Program-made: the position numbers and the translations under genes
Source of the DNA: Gonocerus acuteangulatus
Taxonomy: Eukaryota > Arthropoda > Insecta > Hemiptera > Coreidae
Assembly: GCA_946811695.1 (NCBI GenBank)
Contig: OX328125.1
Span: 110,928,467 to 110,992,466, forward strand
Direction: 5' to 3'
DNA: 64,000 nucleotides
Notes under the pieces: model-generated
Told to the model about the DNA's origin: nothing
What the model saw: only the letters and a program-made list of their open reading frames with translations
Databases searched by the model: none
Shown here: piece after piece, positions 21,599 to 31,792 of the stretch
How the letters are laid out: every line of letters begins with the position of its first letter
How positions within the stretch are numbered: the first letter of the stretch is position 1

Positions 21599-22800
21599 AA
21601 ATGATGTTCTGAATGGCTTCTTCACGCTAAAGCACATTTATGGTTTTGAATTAGAAATAAAAAAAATTAGACTCAAATAATTTTTTTTTCCTAAAACAAG
21701 GAGACACAATTTTAAAGCTTATTAAATTAGGCAACGTTTGATAAAATATTGAATAAGTTATGAAAACACTAATAACAATAGTTCACATCTATATGGATCT
21801 TAGTATAGCTCTTAATTTACATGGTAATATTTCAATAACGGGTGTTTCTTATGGGAAATTTAATGTAGATTCTAAAAATGTTCTATTTATGATACACTAG
21901 CTGTTACCCGGCGTGCCATGCTACACCTACTTTCTACGTATAGAAAAGCCTAAGTAAATTAGAAACCAAATAAGTATTATTAAAATCTAATACCACGAAT
22001 CTGTAACTGTTTCGAAACTGTGACCTCCCAAGTCTGAGTCCTTGACGACTTTGACATAACCTATAACACCCCCCGTATCAAGACATACATGTATGCCAAG
22101 TTTGGTAAAAATCGGTCAAACGGTGTGGATTTTTATAAAAAGAAACAACAACATACAAGCAGCAGCTGGTGACGTTTTTAACCTGGCCAGTTTGATCAAA
22201 ATCTGTGAAACGGTGTGGGTTTGTATAAAGAACAAACATACAGACAGACATCTGGTAGACGTTATTGACTTAACCTACGACACTCCCCAGATTAAGATCT
22301 ACATGTGTACCGAGTTTAGTCAAAATCGGACGAACGGTGTGGATTTGTATAAGGGACAAACATACAGACAGACATCTGGTAGACGTTATTGACTTAGCCT
22401 ACGACACTCCCCAGATTAAGATCTACATGTGTACCGAGTTTAGTCAAAATCGGACGAACGGTGTGGATTTGTATAAGGGACAAACATACAGACAGACAGC
22501 TGGTAGAATTTTTGACCTAGCCTAGGAGATTTCTCGTATCTAGACCTACCATTATTCCAAGTTTGGTCAAAAACGGTCAAACGATGTGGATTTGTATAAG
22601 GAACAAACAAACAGAAAAACAGACATACACGTGATTTTTATATATATAGATTAACCGGAAATCCGAAAAACACAGTTTTTCATCACAAAACCCCATAGTT
22701 TTGAAAATAGACAAAAGTTCGAATAACTCTGCTTCATGTTGAGATAGGATGCTATTTTTGGAGTCATATATGTAGATTTCTTCTCCATCCTAATTATTTT
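21599..22800 (-). repeat. Right arm of the array-associated repeat, split by a dispersed element
   Basis: 21690..21890 and 22655..22800 are complementary to about 15540..15860 (AATATTTCAATAACGGGTGT, GTAGATTCTAAAAATGT, AACCGGAAATCCGAAAAACA). A CTAGCTGTTACCCGG element at 21897..22653 splits it. Confidence 0.65.
21897..22653 (+). mobile_element. Dispersed repeat, CTAGCTGTTACCCGG...GTGATTTTTATATATATAGA
   Basis: It begins CTAGCTGTTACCCGGCGTGC and ends CACGTGATTTTTATATATAT. It contains repeated GGTCAAACGGTGTGGATTTG and ACAAACATACAGACAGACAG boxes; 22251..22498 is a 124-bp tandem duplication. It lacks coding capacity, and its superfamily is unknown. Relatives occur at 16415, 20840 and 57876. Confidence 0.75.
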
Positions 22801-22803
22801 CCA

Positions 22804-22999
22804 GAGGCATGCGTTATTGGATTGAAACATTGCTATCCCTAGCTCCTGTCATCTTCCACATAAAGGGGATGCAAGATCGGGAGGAGAAAATGCTGGAAGA
22901 GGCTAAGAAGGAATTGGCGGAAGTCGATGATTCCACGCCGGATGTTGGCGGATCTATTTGTTGGACCTTCTTCACGAGAATGTTTTCTTGTTTCAGGTA
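22804..22999 (+). CDS. Candidate exon of an unidentified gene
   Basis: A pyrimidine-rich TTATTTTCCAG precedes an open stretch beginning with ATG at 22809, and CAG|GTAATT follows at 22997. If read through the CAG the frame meets TAA at once, so this could be a terminal exon or an internal one with a donor at 22998/22999. The 63 residues are RYWIETLLSLAPVIFHIKGM, then an acidic coiled-coil-like EEKMLEEAKKELAEVDD, then CWTFFTRMFSCF. Base composition is more gene-like than the neighbourhood. It is on the strand opposite the SLC22-type gene. I do not recognise the family. Confidence 0.35.
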
Positions 23000-23000
23000 A

Positions 23001-23799
23001 TTAATCACGTGTACTGGATATTTTCAGGTACGAAAAAAAGGGAAAGGTAACATTGCATTATCCCTAAATAATACCCTAAAATATACCAGGAAAATTAGAT
23101 ATCTGCTGATAAAAAATAGGTGTAAATCTAAAAACTGTTTTGTTTATCCAAATAGGCATACAACAATATTTTTGCTCGAATTTCTGAGTTGAATTGGAGC
23201 CATAATGTGATAAAGATCCTGAAACTTTCCTACTTTCCACGGTTTTTCTAAATTTCCTCTGAAAAGCATTTAACTGACAAAAATATACTAATACGAAACT
23301 TCAGATGATTAAAATGTACGTCGCTTTTGTACCTTAACGTTTCAATTCGAGCGAGTCGTTTTTAAGATGAGTCACCAAAAAAAAAAAAAAAAAAACACAA
23401 TTGTTTTCCACTTTTGCGTAAATTAACATTTTGATGGAATTACACTTGGGAACTTTTTATCCCCGTTTTTGGGTTATCTTGAAATAACTATGATCTTTTA
23501 TAAAATGTGTTTTATATCATTTTTAGTCCGTTTTGTAAATATCCCAAGTCTCATTGTGTCAATTCTGAATTTACAAAAGTCTGGTAATAGTAAAATGTTC
23601 GAATAGACGCTTTGTTTTAGAGGAAGTTCAGAAAAATCTTCAGTAGTCAGAAAATGTGGAGGTTTTTCAGATATCATCGCTCTAGCTTAATACAGAAATT
23701 GGGGCAAACCTGGTATTATTGATATTTGATGCATTTTTGAATAACAGAAATCGGTTCCGGACATCCACCGATTTTGTTTTTCAGCACTCTATTTTCGTA

Positions 23800-23800
<1 letters not shown>
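23001..23800. other. No recognised feature
   Basis: AT-rich, with an A18 run near 23380; no coding, RNA or repeat signature. It ends in a (TA)n tract at 23802..23851. Confidence 0.4.
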
Positions 23801-23853
<53 letters not shown>

Positions 23854-23963
23854 AAACTAAATCCAAGACTAAATCGAAAATAATAAGATAAGATTTCTGA
23901 CCAATTCAGTCCCTAGATTAATGGTCTGGGCTGTTCAATTCTAGCTGTGATGATGCTGTAGGG

Positions 23964-24287
23964 ATGAAGAATAGAATCATCAAGTCTATCCTATTGTTGA
24001 TTCGTTCTTCTGAAGATTCTACAACAATTGATTCATCAGAATCATTAAAGAATGATGCCGTCGTTTCAGCCCTCTATCTTGTCCGGGGCTTTATCCTTCC
24101 TCTGAGCTGTCTGTTATTCTTTCTCGTGTTGTTTTACACAATATCTCTTTGGAATATCTTCCAAACACTGAAGGGATCTACAGTTGGCATTTCGGATGAT
24201 TATAAGGAAACGTTTACATTAAATCTAGCTGGGAATATAGTTTTAAAAAATAAGAGTATAATGGTTTCAAAATTTGTATCAATATAA
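23964..24287 (+). CDS. Small ORF with one membrane segment, unknown
   Basis: A 107-codon ORF starts at ATG 23964 after TGTAGGG. It has a Ser-rich acidic segment (SSEDSTTIDSSESLKND) and one clear hydrophobic span (FILPLSCLLFFLVLFYTISL, roughly residues 43-62). No family is recognised and no splice sites are evident. It could be a chance ORF or part of a degraded TE. Low confidence as a real gene. Confidence 0.2.
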   Translation: MKNRIIKSILLLIRSSEDSTTIDSSESLKNDAVVSALYLVRGFILPLSCLLFFLVLFYTISLWNIFQTLKGSTVGISDDYKETFTLNLAGNIVLKNKSIMVSKFVSI

Positions 24288-24423
24288 ATTGCGGGTTTGT
24301 TTGCGAAGAGCGCATGCAGTTACTTGTGAAGTATCTGTAGTGATTATAACAGTGATTCAGCGAATGCTCATAACTCATTCGCATTTCTATTGGTTGTTGC
24401 TGGTTGTAGAGTAACCTTCAACA

Positions 24424-24545
24424 CTCTAGTCAATCGCAAAATTAATAGAATTTTATTAATTTTAGCATGTCGGATTGACTAGAGTTTTGATATCCTCTTG
24501 AGCGAGCGTAGCAAGCGGAAACCCATAGCACGTATGCCCATAATG
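24424..24545. mobile_element. Fragment of the MULE-like fold-back family
   Basis: The central dyad AATTAATAGAATTTTATTAATT is followed by GGATTGACTAGAGTTTTGAT and GAGCGAGCGTAGCAAGCGGA, matching 4668..4844 and the core of 54426..55128. Confidence 0.75.
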
Positions 24546-24639
24546 CGAAATAAATATAAAATATAAATATGTTATAGAACCACCGGGCAAAAAAGTCGGT
24601 GAGGAGGCGCCTAAACTTTACAATTATCATTGATTTTAG

Positions 24640-24756
24640 CACTTTCCTCCGATGGAAAGTAGCTATTGAGGTTGCACTCATGACGGAATTTTTGAAAAAT
24701 TTCTTCGAATCTTTATCGATCCTACCTACTAGACACCAAAAATGACCCCAGTTAAA

Positions 24757-24819
<63 letters not shown>

Positions 24820-24919
24820 TGATTTGTGAGACGGCTTCTCTCTCCAGCTTCTCTCTACACCGCTGGAGAGAGAAGCCGTCTCACAAATCAATCATATCAA
24901 CCCCAGCGAAGAAACTTAA

Positions 24920-25018
<99 letters not shown>

Positions 25019-25065
25019 GTGTGTGTGTGTACCTATATATATATATATATATACACAGGGTGTTC
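24640..25065. repeat. TA microsatellites with a 35-bp-arm hairpin
   Basis: 24650..24760 (AAGTAGCTATTGAGGTTGCA..) recurs in complement at 45190..45310. It is followed by (TA)n, then a hairpin at 24817..24892 with perfect arms ATTTGTGAGACGGCTTCTCT, then a second compound (TA)n tract to 25058. ORFs here are low-complexity artefacts. Confidence 0.85.
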
Positions 25066-25284
25066 AAAACTCGATTGACACCCCCTTTTTTCCCACAGTT
25101 TTTGAAATTTCAAAACGAAACTTGGTGGGCCTTAGCGTGGTCGAATGAACTTTCTTTGGGCCTAATGCACGACCCCTCAACTATCTCCAGTTCTTCTCCA
25201 GAGACCCTAACTCTGGAATTTCCAATGGAAAGGGGTTATTTTTATGGAGGATTATTGTAGAGAATAGAATTTAGCATAGCTTCT

Positions 25285-25854
25285 ACCAATGGAGTAAAGT
25301 ATGAATATTTTAAATTAAATACCGGCTGTTTTTTACGGTTGTTGTTATATAAAGCCCGTTTGTTAATAAAATAATTATTCTATAGAGTTGGTAGTGGGCT
25401 CATTCTACTCGGCACAAAAGAAATTCTTCATCATACCTAAATCAGAAATATTCAAGTACCTAGAGGTTTTGTCCCATAATCCGGCATTCGGAACCACAGT
25501 GTGCCTGGTAACAGCTAGTTATTAATAAGAATTATCGCCAAATGCACTTATTACAAGTAACTATAAACATTCAGCCATGATGGATTTGCAGTGCATGTTG
25601 CCAGCAGATTGCATGAATGCAAGCTTCTCATTGGCTACTGATGGAGTTGTCATTTTTTGAAACCAAACTATGTTGGAATTGTCCATATTTTGATTCTGAA
25701 CGGTTGAAATAAACGCTATTTTACCTATTTCCTGTCCGTTTTTAATGAAAAACAGTTGTAAAATCGAATGCAGCATAAAAATCCACTTAAGAATCGACAA
25801 AAATCTCAAAACTGAAAAAAATGGAGTTGTCCAACTTTGATACTAAGCTCCTCA
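25285..25854. mobile_element. Right-hand part of TIR family C
   Basis: Nearly identical to 48695..49167 (AAGTATGAATATTTTAAATT, GCCATGATGGATTTGCA, CCAACTTTGATACTAAGCTC), ending at the family C terminus CTCCTCA. The left inverted terminus is absent here, so the copy is truncated. Confidence 0.8.
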
Positions 25855-25869
25855 TTTATCCTTTACAAG

Positions 25870-26310
25870 CCTAAAAGTATTACAAATACAAGTTATCCAA
25901 CGGTTAGTTAGGAACCATGTTACATAAATATAGTAGTCAAAAAAAGTAACTTTTAGTATTGATTGCAGAGATTTTAAATAATTTTCATTACTATATTAAC
26001 TTTTATTACTATATTTATATAATATGGTTTCTAGCCTTAGATAACCTGTAAAGAAGTAATAGATAACCTGCAAAGAACCTGTAAACTAATCCGTAAGTAC
26101 CAAAATCACAACAGATACTTCAAAGTAACTGGATCTAGTCTTCGGAAACAGACCCTAAATTTCTCTAAATTGGCTTTATTAACAAATCATCACATACATT
26201 CTGAGGGATTAATAGAAATATTTTAAATATCCCATATATTCTGTATTCCAAGTTTTGAAGACTGTATGTTAATGCAATCACTCGATATGGCTATTTCTTT
26301 TTCTGTGCAA
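25870..26310. other. No recognised feature
   Basis: AT-rich DNA without coding or repeat signature that I can support. Confidence 0.4.
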
Positions 26311-26321
26311 CTGAACCTTTA

Positions 26322-26694
26322 AAGCTTATGAGGACCTCAGAGGTCAAGGGGTCTAAGTAACAAACTCAATGTTTTGAGGAAAATGGAGTCAAAGTTGAAC
26401 ATCTGTGGTAATAGGAAACACTAGATTTTTACAGTTCCTATCATACTAGACGAATCCTCAGGTCTTTAGCTGTTTATTATCCTTCTGGACTTAATACGAC
26501 AAAAGTGACAATACTCAAGAGAACACAAGCTAGGTGACATGCAACTGTCAAGGAAATCACTTGGATCTCTTTACCACACACAAGATTACGGTGTTCACAA
26601 CCCATTCATGTATCAAACTCATTTTTTTTTCAGAAACGTCACTTAGACCCCTTGACTTCTGAGTCCCTCAAAGGACTTTAGGCTTATAAGCATA
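26322..26694. mobile_element. Probable small TIR element (MITE-like)
   Basis: GCTTATGAGGACCTCAGAGG..CAAGGGGTCTAAGT at the left is answered by the complement of GCTTATAAGCCTAAAG..TCAAGGGGTCTAAGTGAC at the right, about 370 bp apart. The match is imperfect and no clean TSD is seen. Confidence 0.5.
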
Positions 26695-26699
26695 TAAAC

Positions 26700-27170
26700 T
26701 TATGCTATTCGCATTGTGCCTTTTTACCTTTATATGATGTGTATGTGTTTTTCATTTGGTTTGCTTATATGTTTTCTGTACGGCTAGAGTTTTGAAGTTT
26801 TTAAAACTTTATGGGTTTCCGATATAGCTGCAGTTTTAAAACAATACTATTATAATAATAATCATTAAATTTAAGGAAGAAGAAATCAAAAGAAGCAGAA
26901 AGAGCGAATGAAGAAAACATTGACGGCGATTGCAGTGAGGATAAACCAATAGAAACAAGAAAAGGTGACAGTAAATCTAGAGAGGATAAAGCAGAAGAAA
27001 CAAGAAAAGGGGAACGTGACGGAATTGCGATGAGAGTCAGCAAAGTTTATACATCCTTCAATATATGAAATTTATTTGAATGCACAAAGCCTAATCATAT
27101 GTATACAATTTGTATATAAGACCCATAAATATTAGTACCATATTGTTTTCGTTCAGTTTGTCAATACAAT
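26700..27170. other. No recognised feature
   Basis: AT-rich; GA-rich segment at 26870..27030 without a supported gene. Confidence 0.4.
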
Positions 27171-27173
27171 ATA

Positions 27174-28394
27174 CAGTGCAGTCTCACTTATACGATACTC
27201 ACTTATACGAAGCATTCAGTTATACGAAGAATTTCTTGTTCCCCGGCGAAACTCTATTTAACCCTGTGTAATGAATTATTCACTTATGCGATATTCAGTT
27301 ATACGCTACATCCACTTATACGAAGGATAATTTGATCCCCTGGTGTAAATACTATTCAGTTATACGCAACATCCACTAATACGAAGGATAATTTGATCCC
27401 CTGGTGTAAATACTATTCAGTTATACGAAGAGACAACAGCTTTTCCAGGAAATTTTTACAGACTTACCAGTGACTTACCCCCACCAGTCTCTCTCTCAGT
27501 TCTTCCTTGGGATTCTAGTAGTCCAGCCGTGTTCTATCTACTCTATCTTGTGTGATTTCCTTCGTTTCCGATCTAATAACACGGCACTGTCAGTGATTCA
27601 TCACCCCTCCACTCTCTCGTTTAGCACTTCTCTATACAGTAGTCGTGTTCTATTATCCTTTCATTTTTTAAAATGAGTAAAAAATATGAACACAAATTTC
27701 GCTAGAAGACAATATAAAAATACTAAAAGAAGTTGGTGACAACCACAACGAAACAAACATTGACTTAGCTAAACGGTTGAAATTACCTTTGTCAAACCTT
27801 CCGACTATTATCGTTAGGAGTAAAGAAGTTGGTGACAACCACAACGAAACAAACATTGACTTAGCTAAACGGTTGAAATTACCTTTGTCAAACCTTCCGA
27901 CTATTATCGTTAGGAGTAAAGAAGTTGGTGACAACCACAACGAAACAAACATTGACTTAGCTAAACGGTTGAAATTACCTTTGTCAAACCTTCCGACTAT
28001 TATCGTTAGGAGTAAAGAAGTTGGTGACAACCACAACGAAACAAACATTGACTTAGCTAAACGGTTGAAATTACCTTTGTCAAACCTTCCGACTATTATC
28101 GTTAGGAGTAAAGAAGTTGGTGACAACCACAACGAAACAAACATTGACTTAGCTAAACGGTTGAAATTACCTTTGTCAAACCTTGCGACTATTATCGTTA
28201 GGAGTAAAGGAATCGAGGAGAATTTTGCGATATGAAACTTGAAAATATAAAAACGTACAATCTACAAACAATAAAATTGTAAAATTTTTATGGAGAATTT
28301 ATTTTATTTTAAAATAGCCACGAAAGATAGTACTATTCAGTTATACGAAACATTTTCCCTTCCCCCTCACATTCTTATAAGTGAGACTCCACTG
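27174..28394 (+). mobile_element. Pogo/Tigger-like element with amplified HTH segment
   Basis: TA flanks (27172..27173, 28395..28396) and TIRs CAGTGCAGTCTCACTTATAC / complement of CAGTGGAGTCTCACTTATAA. The subterminal box TTCAGTTATACG(A) recurs on both sides, and a 61-bp direct repeat (ACGAAGGATAATTTGATCCC..) is at about 27317..27421. The only coding part is a transposase N-terminus that has become a five-copy tandem array. The DDE domain is deleted, so the copy is non-autonomous. Confidence 0.85.
27673..28234 (+). pseudogene. Pogo-type transposase N-terminus with five tandem HTH units
   Basis: The start MSKKYEHKFR is followed by a one-base frame break and LEDNIKILKEVGDNHNETNI, then DLAKRLKLPLSNLPTIIVRS. 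This matches the first helix-turn-helix (CENP-B N-terminal type) of pogo/Tigger transposases, which binds the element's ends. A 96-bp, 32-codon segment beginning KEVGDNH repeats at 27729, 27825, 27921, 28017 and 28113, nearly identically and in frame; the last copy has ATI for PTI and continues SKGIEENFAI before a stop. No catalytic domain follows. The opposite strand is also open across the repeats, which is a by-product of the multiple-of-three period. Confidence 0.8.
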
Positions 28395-28406
28395 TATATA
28401 TATTTT

Positions 28407-28550
28407 TCTGAGGCGCAACAACGTCTGTGCCAATAGGGCTGACACTCATGGTGCAGCCGGGTAATTTTCTCAACGGGCCCTGAGATGAGAAAAATCTGTG
28501 CTGCAGGTGGGACTCGAACCCCCATTTCCTGCTAATGTGGCACCTACATG
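28407..28550 (-). mobile_element. Diverged tRNA-headed SINE (type A relative)
   Basis: The complement carries GGCGCAACAACG...GCCAATAGGGCTGACACTCA at the tail, TTTTCTCAACGGGCCCTGAGATGAG in the body and a B-box-like GGGACTCGAACCCCC head. It is more diverged than the copy at 28685..28895. Confidence 0.75.
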
Positions 28551-28679
28551 TGTCCTTTAAATAATAAATAAGGTTTTCCGCGCAAGTTTATATATTTAAC
28601 CAGAGCGAATGTAATTCATTGAATGAGTGTGAGTAAAGTGTGTCTTTCTGTGTGTGAGAATATTTATTGTATGATTGTG

Positions 28680-28684
<5 letters not shown>

Positions 28685-28731
<47 letters not shown>

Positions 28732-28895
28732 GGCGCATCAACAAATCGTAGCTATTAGCGCCGACATCCAGGGTGCAACCAGGAATTTTTTCAGCGAGCC
28801 CTGAGATGAGAAAATTTCTGGCGCTGGTGGGGATCGAACCCACCATCTCCCGCTTATGAATCCAGCGCGCTAGCCACTAGACCATGGGAGACACC
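28685..28895 (-). mobile_element. tRNA-headed SINE (type A)
   Basis: Poly-T of ~46 at the left (poly-A on the minus strand), tail ACGGCGCATCAACAAATCG, body, and head GATCGAACCCACCATCTCCC..CTAGCCACTAGACCATGGG. The short duplication TGTACTT is at 28678..28684 and 28896..28902. The long uninterrupted A tail suggests a young insertion. Confidence 0.9.
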
Positions 28896-28902
28896 TGTAC
28901 TT

Positions 28903-29985
28903 GTAAATATCGTCGATACAAATGCAAAGTAACGAATGTGAAAAAAATGCATCTTTCATTTTCTATCTTTACTAATTTCTGCTGGACTTATTTACGGAAA
29001 ATTCTTGAATCTCCAGAAGTTCACTCTATGAAAGGGAAAGTATTCCACTATCAAAAGGTCAAATCTGCCGAATATTTGACCGTCCAAAAAAAAGTTATGA
29101 ATAAATACTTTTCCACTCTGAAAAGTGGTGATTTCCACATTCGATACTTTGCATTTGTAACGACGATATCACTTGTCAAGGTTTAGTTACTTTTAATGGT
29201 TTATTCAATATTAATTAGAAAGGATGGCACCATGTTTTTTTGTTGTAAAAATGTAAAGGGTGTGACAATGGTCATCCGTTAGCCAGATGATTCTCTAATG
29301 CGATTTCGGAAGAAATAACCCCCATATTGACCCCCGCAAAATTGACCTTGAAATGTTATTCAAGGTCAAATGTTTTTATTGCATATTTCGAATCCACGAG
29401 TCATGAGGATGAAAAAAGTCAACAGCACCATAGAACAGAAATGATTCTTTATGGTCAAAATGACCATTAACAACGTATACATGTTCTAATAACATCCCCT
29501 AACCAAAAAATACATCACTTGAGTTTTTTTTTGTTAATATCTCCTAGTATAAAACATTATAAGTATATTGAAAAACGAGCATCTCAGCGGCAATCATTGG
29601 AGGACTACACCTCATATTTTACAATTTACAGGAATGCCTTCATGAGGTTATTCTCGAAGCTTATCAAGCGCACTTTGCCATAAGCTTTCAACCAATCGCT
29701 GAAATCACTCTTCGGGCATTTCACAGGTCATTTATGAGTTCCATGGACCAGCCAATTTTTTTTTTTTAGTGATGACATCTTAACAGGTAGTAGACCAGAA
29801 ATAAAATTCACTATGATTGGAGATCCCCTTCACCAAATATATAAATAAGCCGTCCCAAAAATGTATGTTATTTTTAAATGAACGCTAAAATTTAAATAAT
29901 CACTAAATTAATCAGTTACTCAATTTGAATTTCGAGCGTTATCTAACATCTTAGTGTTATTGTTAGTAAATACTGTTTGAGATTA
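28903..29985. other. Probable intron, no recognised feature
   Basis: Contains a 100-codon ORF (28884..29186) overlapping the SINE head with no family resemblance, and AT-rich intronic DNA. Confidence 0.4.
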
Positions 29986-29986
29986 C

Positions 29987-30090
29987 CTGTCCGAAGCGAT
30001 GCTGAACAGTATAGTCCCGAACATTATACCTATCATAAAGGACATCTGCGCGAAGTTCACCAGCTGGCTCTTGGCGCAGACCAGGTTCCA
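29987..30090 (-). CDS. SLC22-type transporter, exon 3
   Basis: On the minus strand TTCCAG precedes the exon and GTAATC follows. The 104 bp encode WNLVCAKSQLVNFAQM then SFMIGIMFGTILFSIASDR (34 codons plus AG, phase 2). The pattern (E)W(D/N)LVC....L....Q..FM.G...G...F...SDR is the start of TM2 and the conserved loop of SLC22 organic ion transporters, facilitators of the major facilitator superfamily in the plasma membrane. It follows exon 2 in phase 0, giving TIATE-WNLVC as in insect family members. GC content is clearly above its surroundings. The downstream exon (one base completes the Arg/Ser codon of SDR) is not seen to the left. The substrate cannot be told from this part. Confidence 0.9.
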
Positions 30091-30099
30091 CTGGAACAT

Positions 30100-30490
30100 T
30101 GAAACAATGGAATTAGGCAACCATTCATGGTAAAAAGTCATTAATAATATACACTCTTGCTGTGATATTAATGGTCGGGGATGTTATCAGCTGTCTCGAC
30201 TTATCATCTGGGATCTAATGTCCTAACAGCTGATTGACAACATACCGTTGTCCATGGATGTTACATACTCAATCTTTATGACATTAGGATAAGCTCTATC
30301 AATTATACCTTCTTACTATCCACTAGGTATGACATTGTCATATCGAAGACCTTATTTCGATGAGTGCGTTTATCAGGAGCTGCTTTCCATCCATGCTGTG
30401 GGTTATAAATGGAATTTTATAAGAAAAATTACAGTTAAATAAAAACTCACAAAAACAGACATGAACCGAGTTGTTTGAACGAGTTTCCTC
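30100..30490. other. Intron, no recognised feature
   Basis: AT-rich intronic DNA upstream of exon 3. Confidence 0.4.
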
Positions 30491-30494
30491 AAAA

Positions 30495-30614
30495 GAAATT
30501 AGCATACAAATAGTTTTTGTAGGAAATTAGCATACAAATAGTTTTTGTAGGAAATTAGCATACAAATAGTTTTTGTAGGAAATTAGCATACAAATAGTTT
30601 TTGTAGGAAATTTG
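30495..30614. repeat. 32-bp tandem repeat, ~4 copies
   Basis: GAAATTAGCATACAAATAGT followed by TTTTGTAG repeats with period 32 and virtually no divergence. Confidence 0.9.
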
Positions 30615-30979
30615 TTTTTGAATGGTTGACTTCAATTTACTACGATTTCCTAACCGCGTTTGAGATATCTAAAGAAATATTTAAAAAATTCAAAACAGCC
30701 CATATCTGCTTATAAATAATGTTCGAGTAGTTCCTCATCACCACACTTAATTTTAGCAAAATGTTAATGTCTTAGTTTGAATAAATTTGGAACGATTCGA
30801 TGTTTCTCAAATCAATCCGCCATTTAAATATTAACCATATAAAAATAACATTTATTTGTTCCATGATTCTCAAAAACGGTCATATGTATGACCAACAAAA
30901 TGGTTTAACAAGATTCCCCATCACAGACCATTTATCAAACGTTTACCTTGAGGACCTTTAACCTAAAGCCCAGCAAAAT

Positions 30980-31025
<46 letters not shown>

Positions 31026-31059
31026 AGTTGGTAGATTCCGGTGGTTAACGAACTTAATA

Positions 31060-31312
31060 GTCGGAGAGCTGGTAACGCACATTTCCTGAAGTGTGTTATG
31101 CACCTTGAAATTTTGCTACAATGTACCTCTTGGGTAGATAAGAAGAATGTGTTTCCTGGACATACCTTGGAACACCAGGTACTGCGCATAGGGGAAAGGT
31201 GCAAAACAATATTGCCCAAAATAGAGTTTTATTTAGAACTATCTTTAATGTAAAATTAAGACAATGTTACAATGAATAATAAATATGGCAGACAGTTTTA
31301 AGGGGTAGAACA

Positions 31313-31354
<42 letters not shown>

Positions 31355-31740
31355 TGTTTTTATTCTAATATAAAATGAGAGTTTTATTTTCGCTGCCATT
31401 AAAACCGGAACAGCTGTACAAGATCATGTGAGCAAGAACCAATGAGAGCACAGAAAACAACCAACACTGCGCAGTCGTGTCATACACTCTTACGGTTACG
31501 CGCAGTGTATTCCACTCTATCATATGCAACATTTATTTTCATGTTTCCTGATAATTAAGCCCCACAAAAGTGACTGCCCTTTTGTAATTATTTTCAAATA
31601 TGTTTACTGAAGACGCTGTTTAAATCGCAGCGTGGATAAAGCACTTCATTTAATATTAAAAATAAAAACTAGGTACTAAGTTTTTTTTTATTATTATCAT
31701 TTTAACCCCCTTAAAAGTGCCTGCCTTATTTATTATAAAG
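31060..31740. mobile_element. Family A element, left part
   Basis: Left end GTCGGAGAGCTGGTAACGCA after TA (31058..31059), with the long arm (CAGGTACTGCGCATAGGGGA) and an (A)31 run at 31317..31350. The right arm stops near 31740, where another family A copy starts out of register. The junction looks like recombination between copies. Confidence 0.8.
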
Positions 31741-31792
31741 ATGCAAAAAAATATTGCCCAAAAATAGAGTTTTATTCAGAAACCAACCATTA

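Noticed and set aside
28664..28846. Lys-rich minus-strand ORF
   Set aside because: Translation of the SINE and its poly-A tail.
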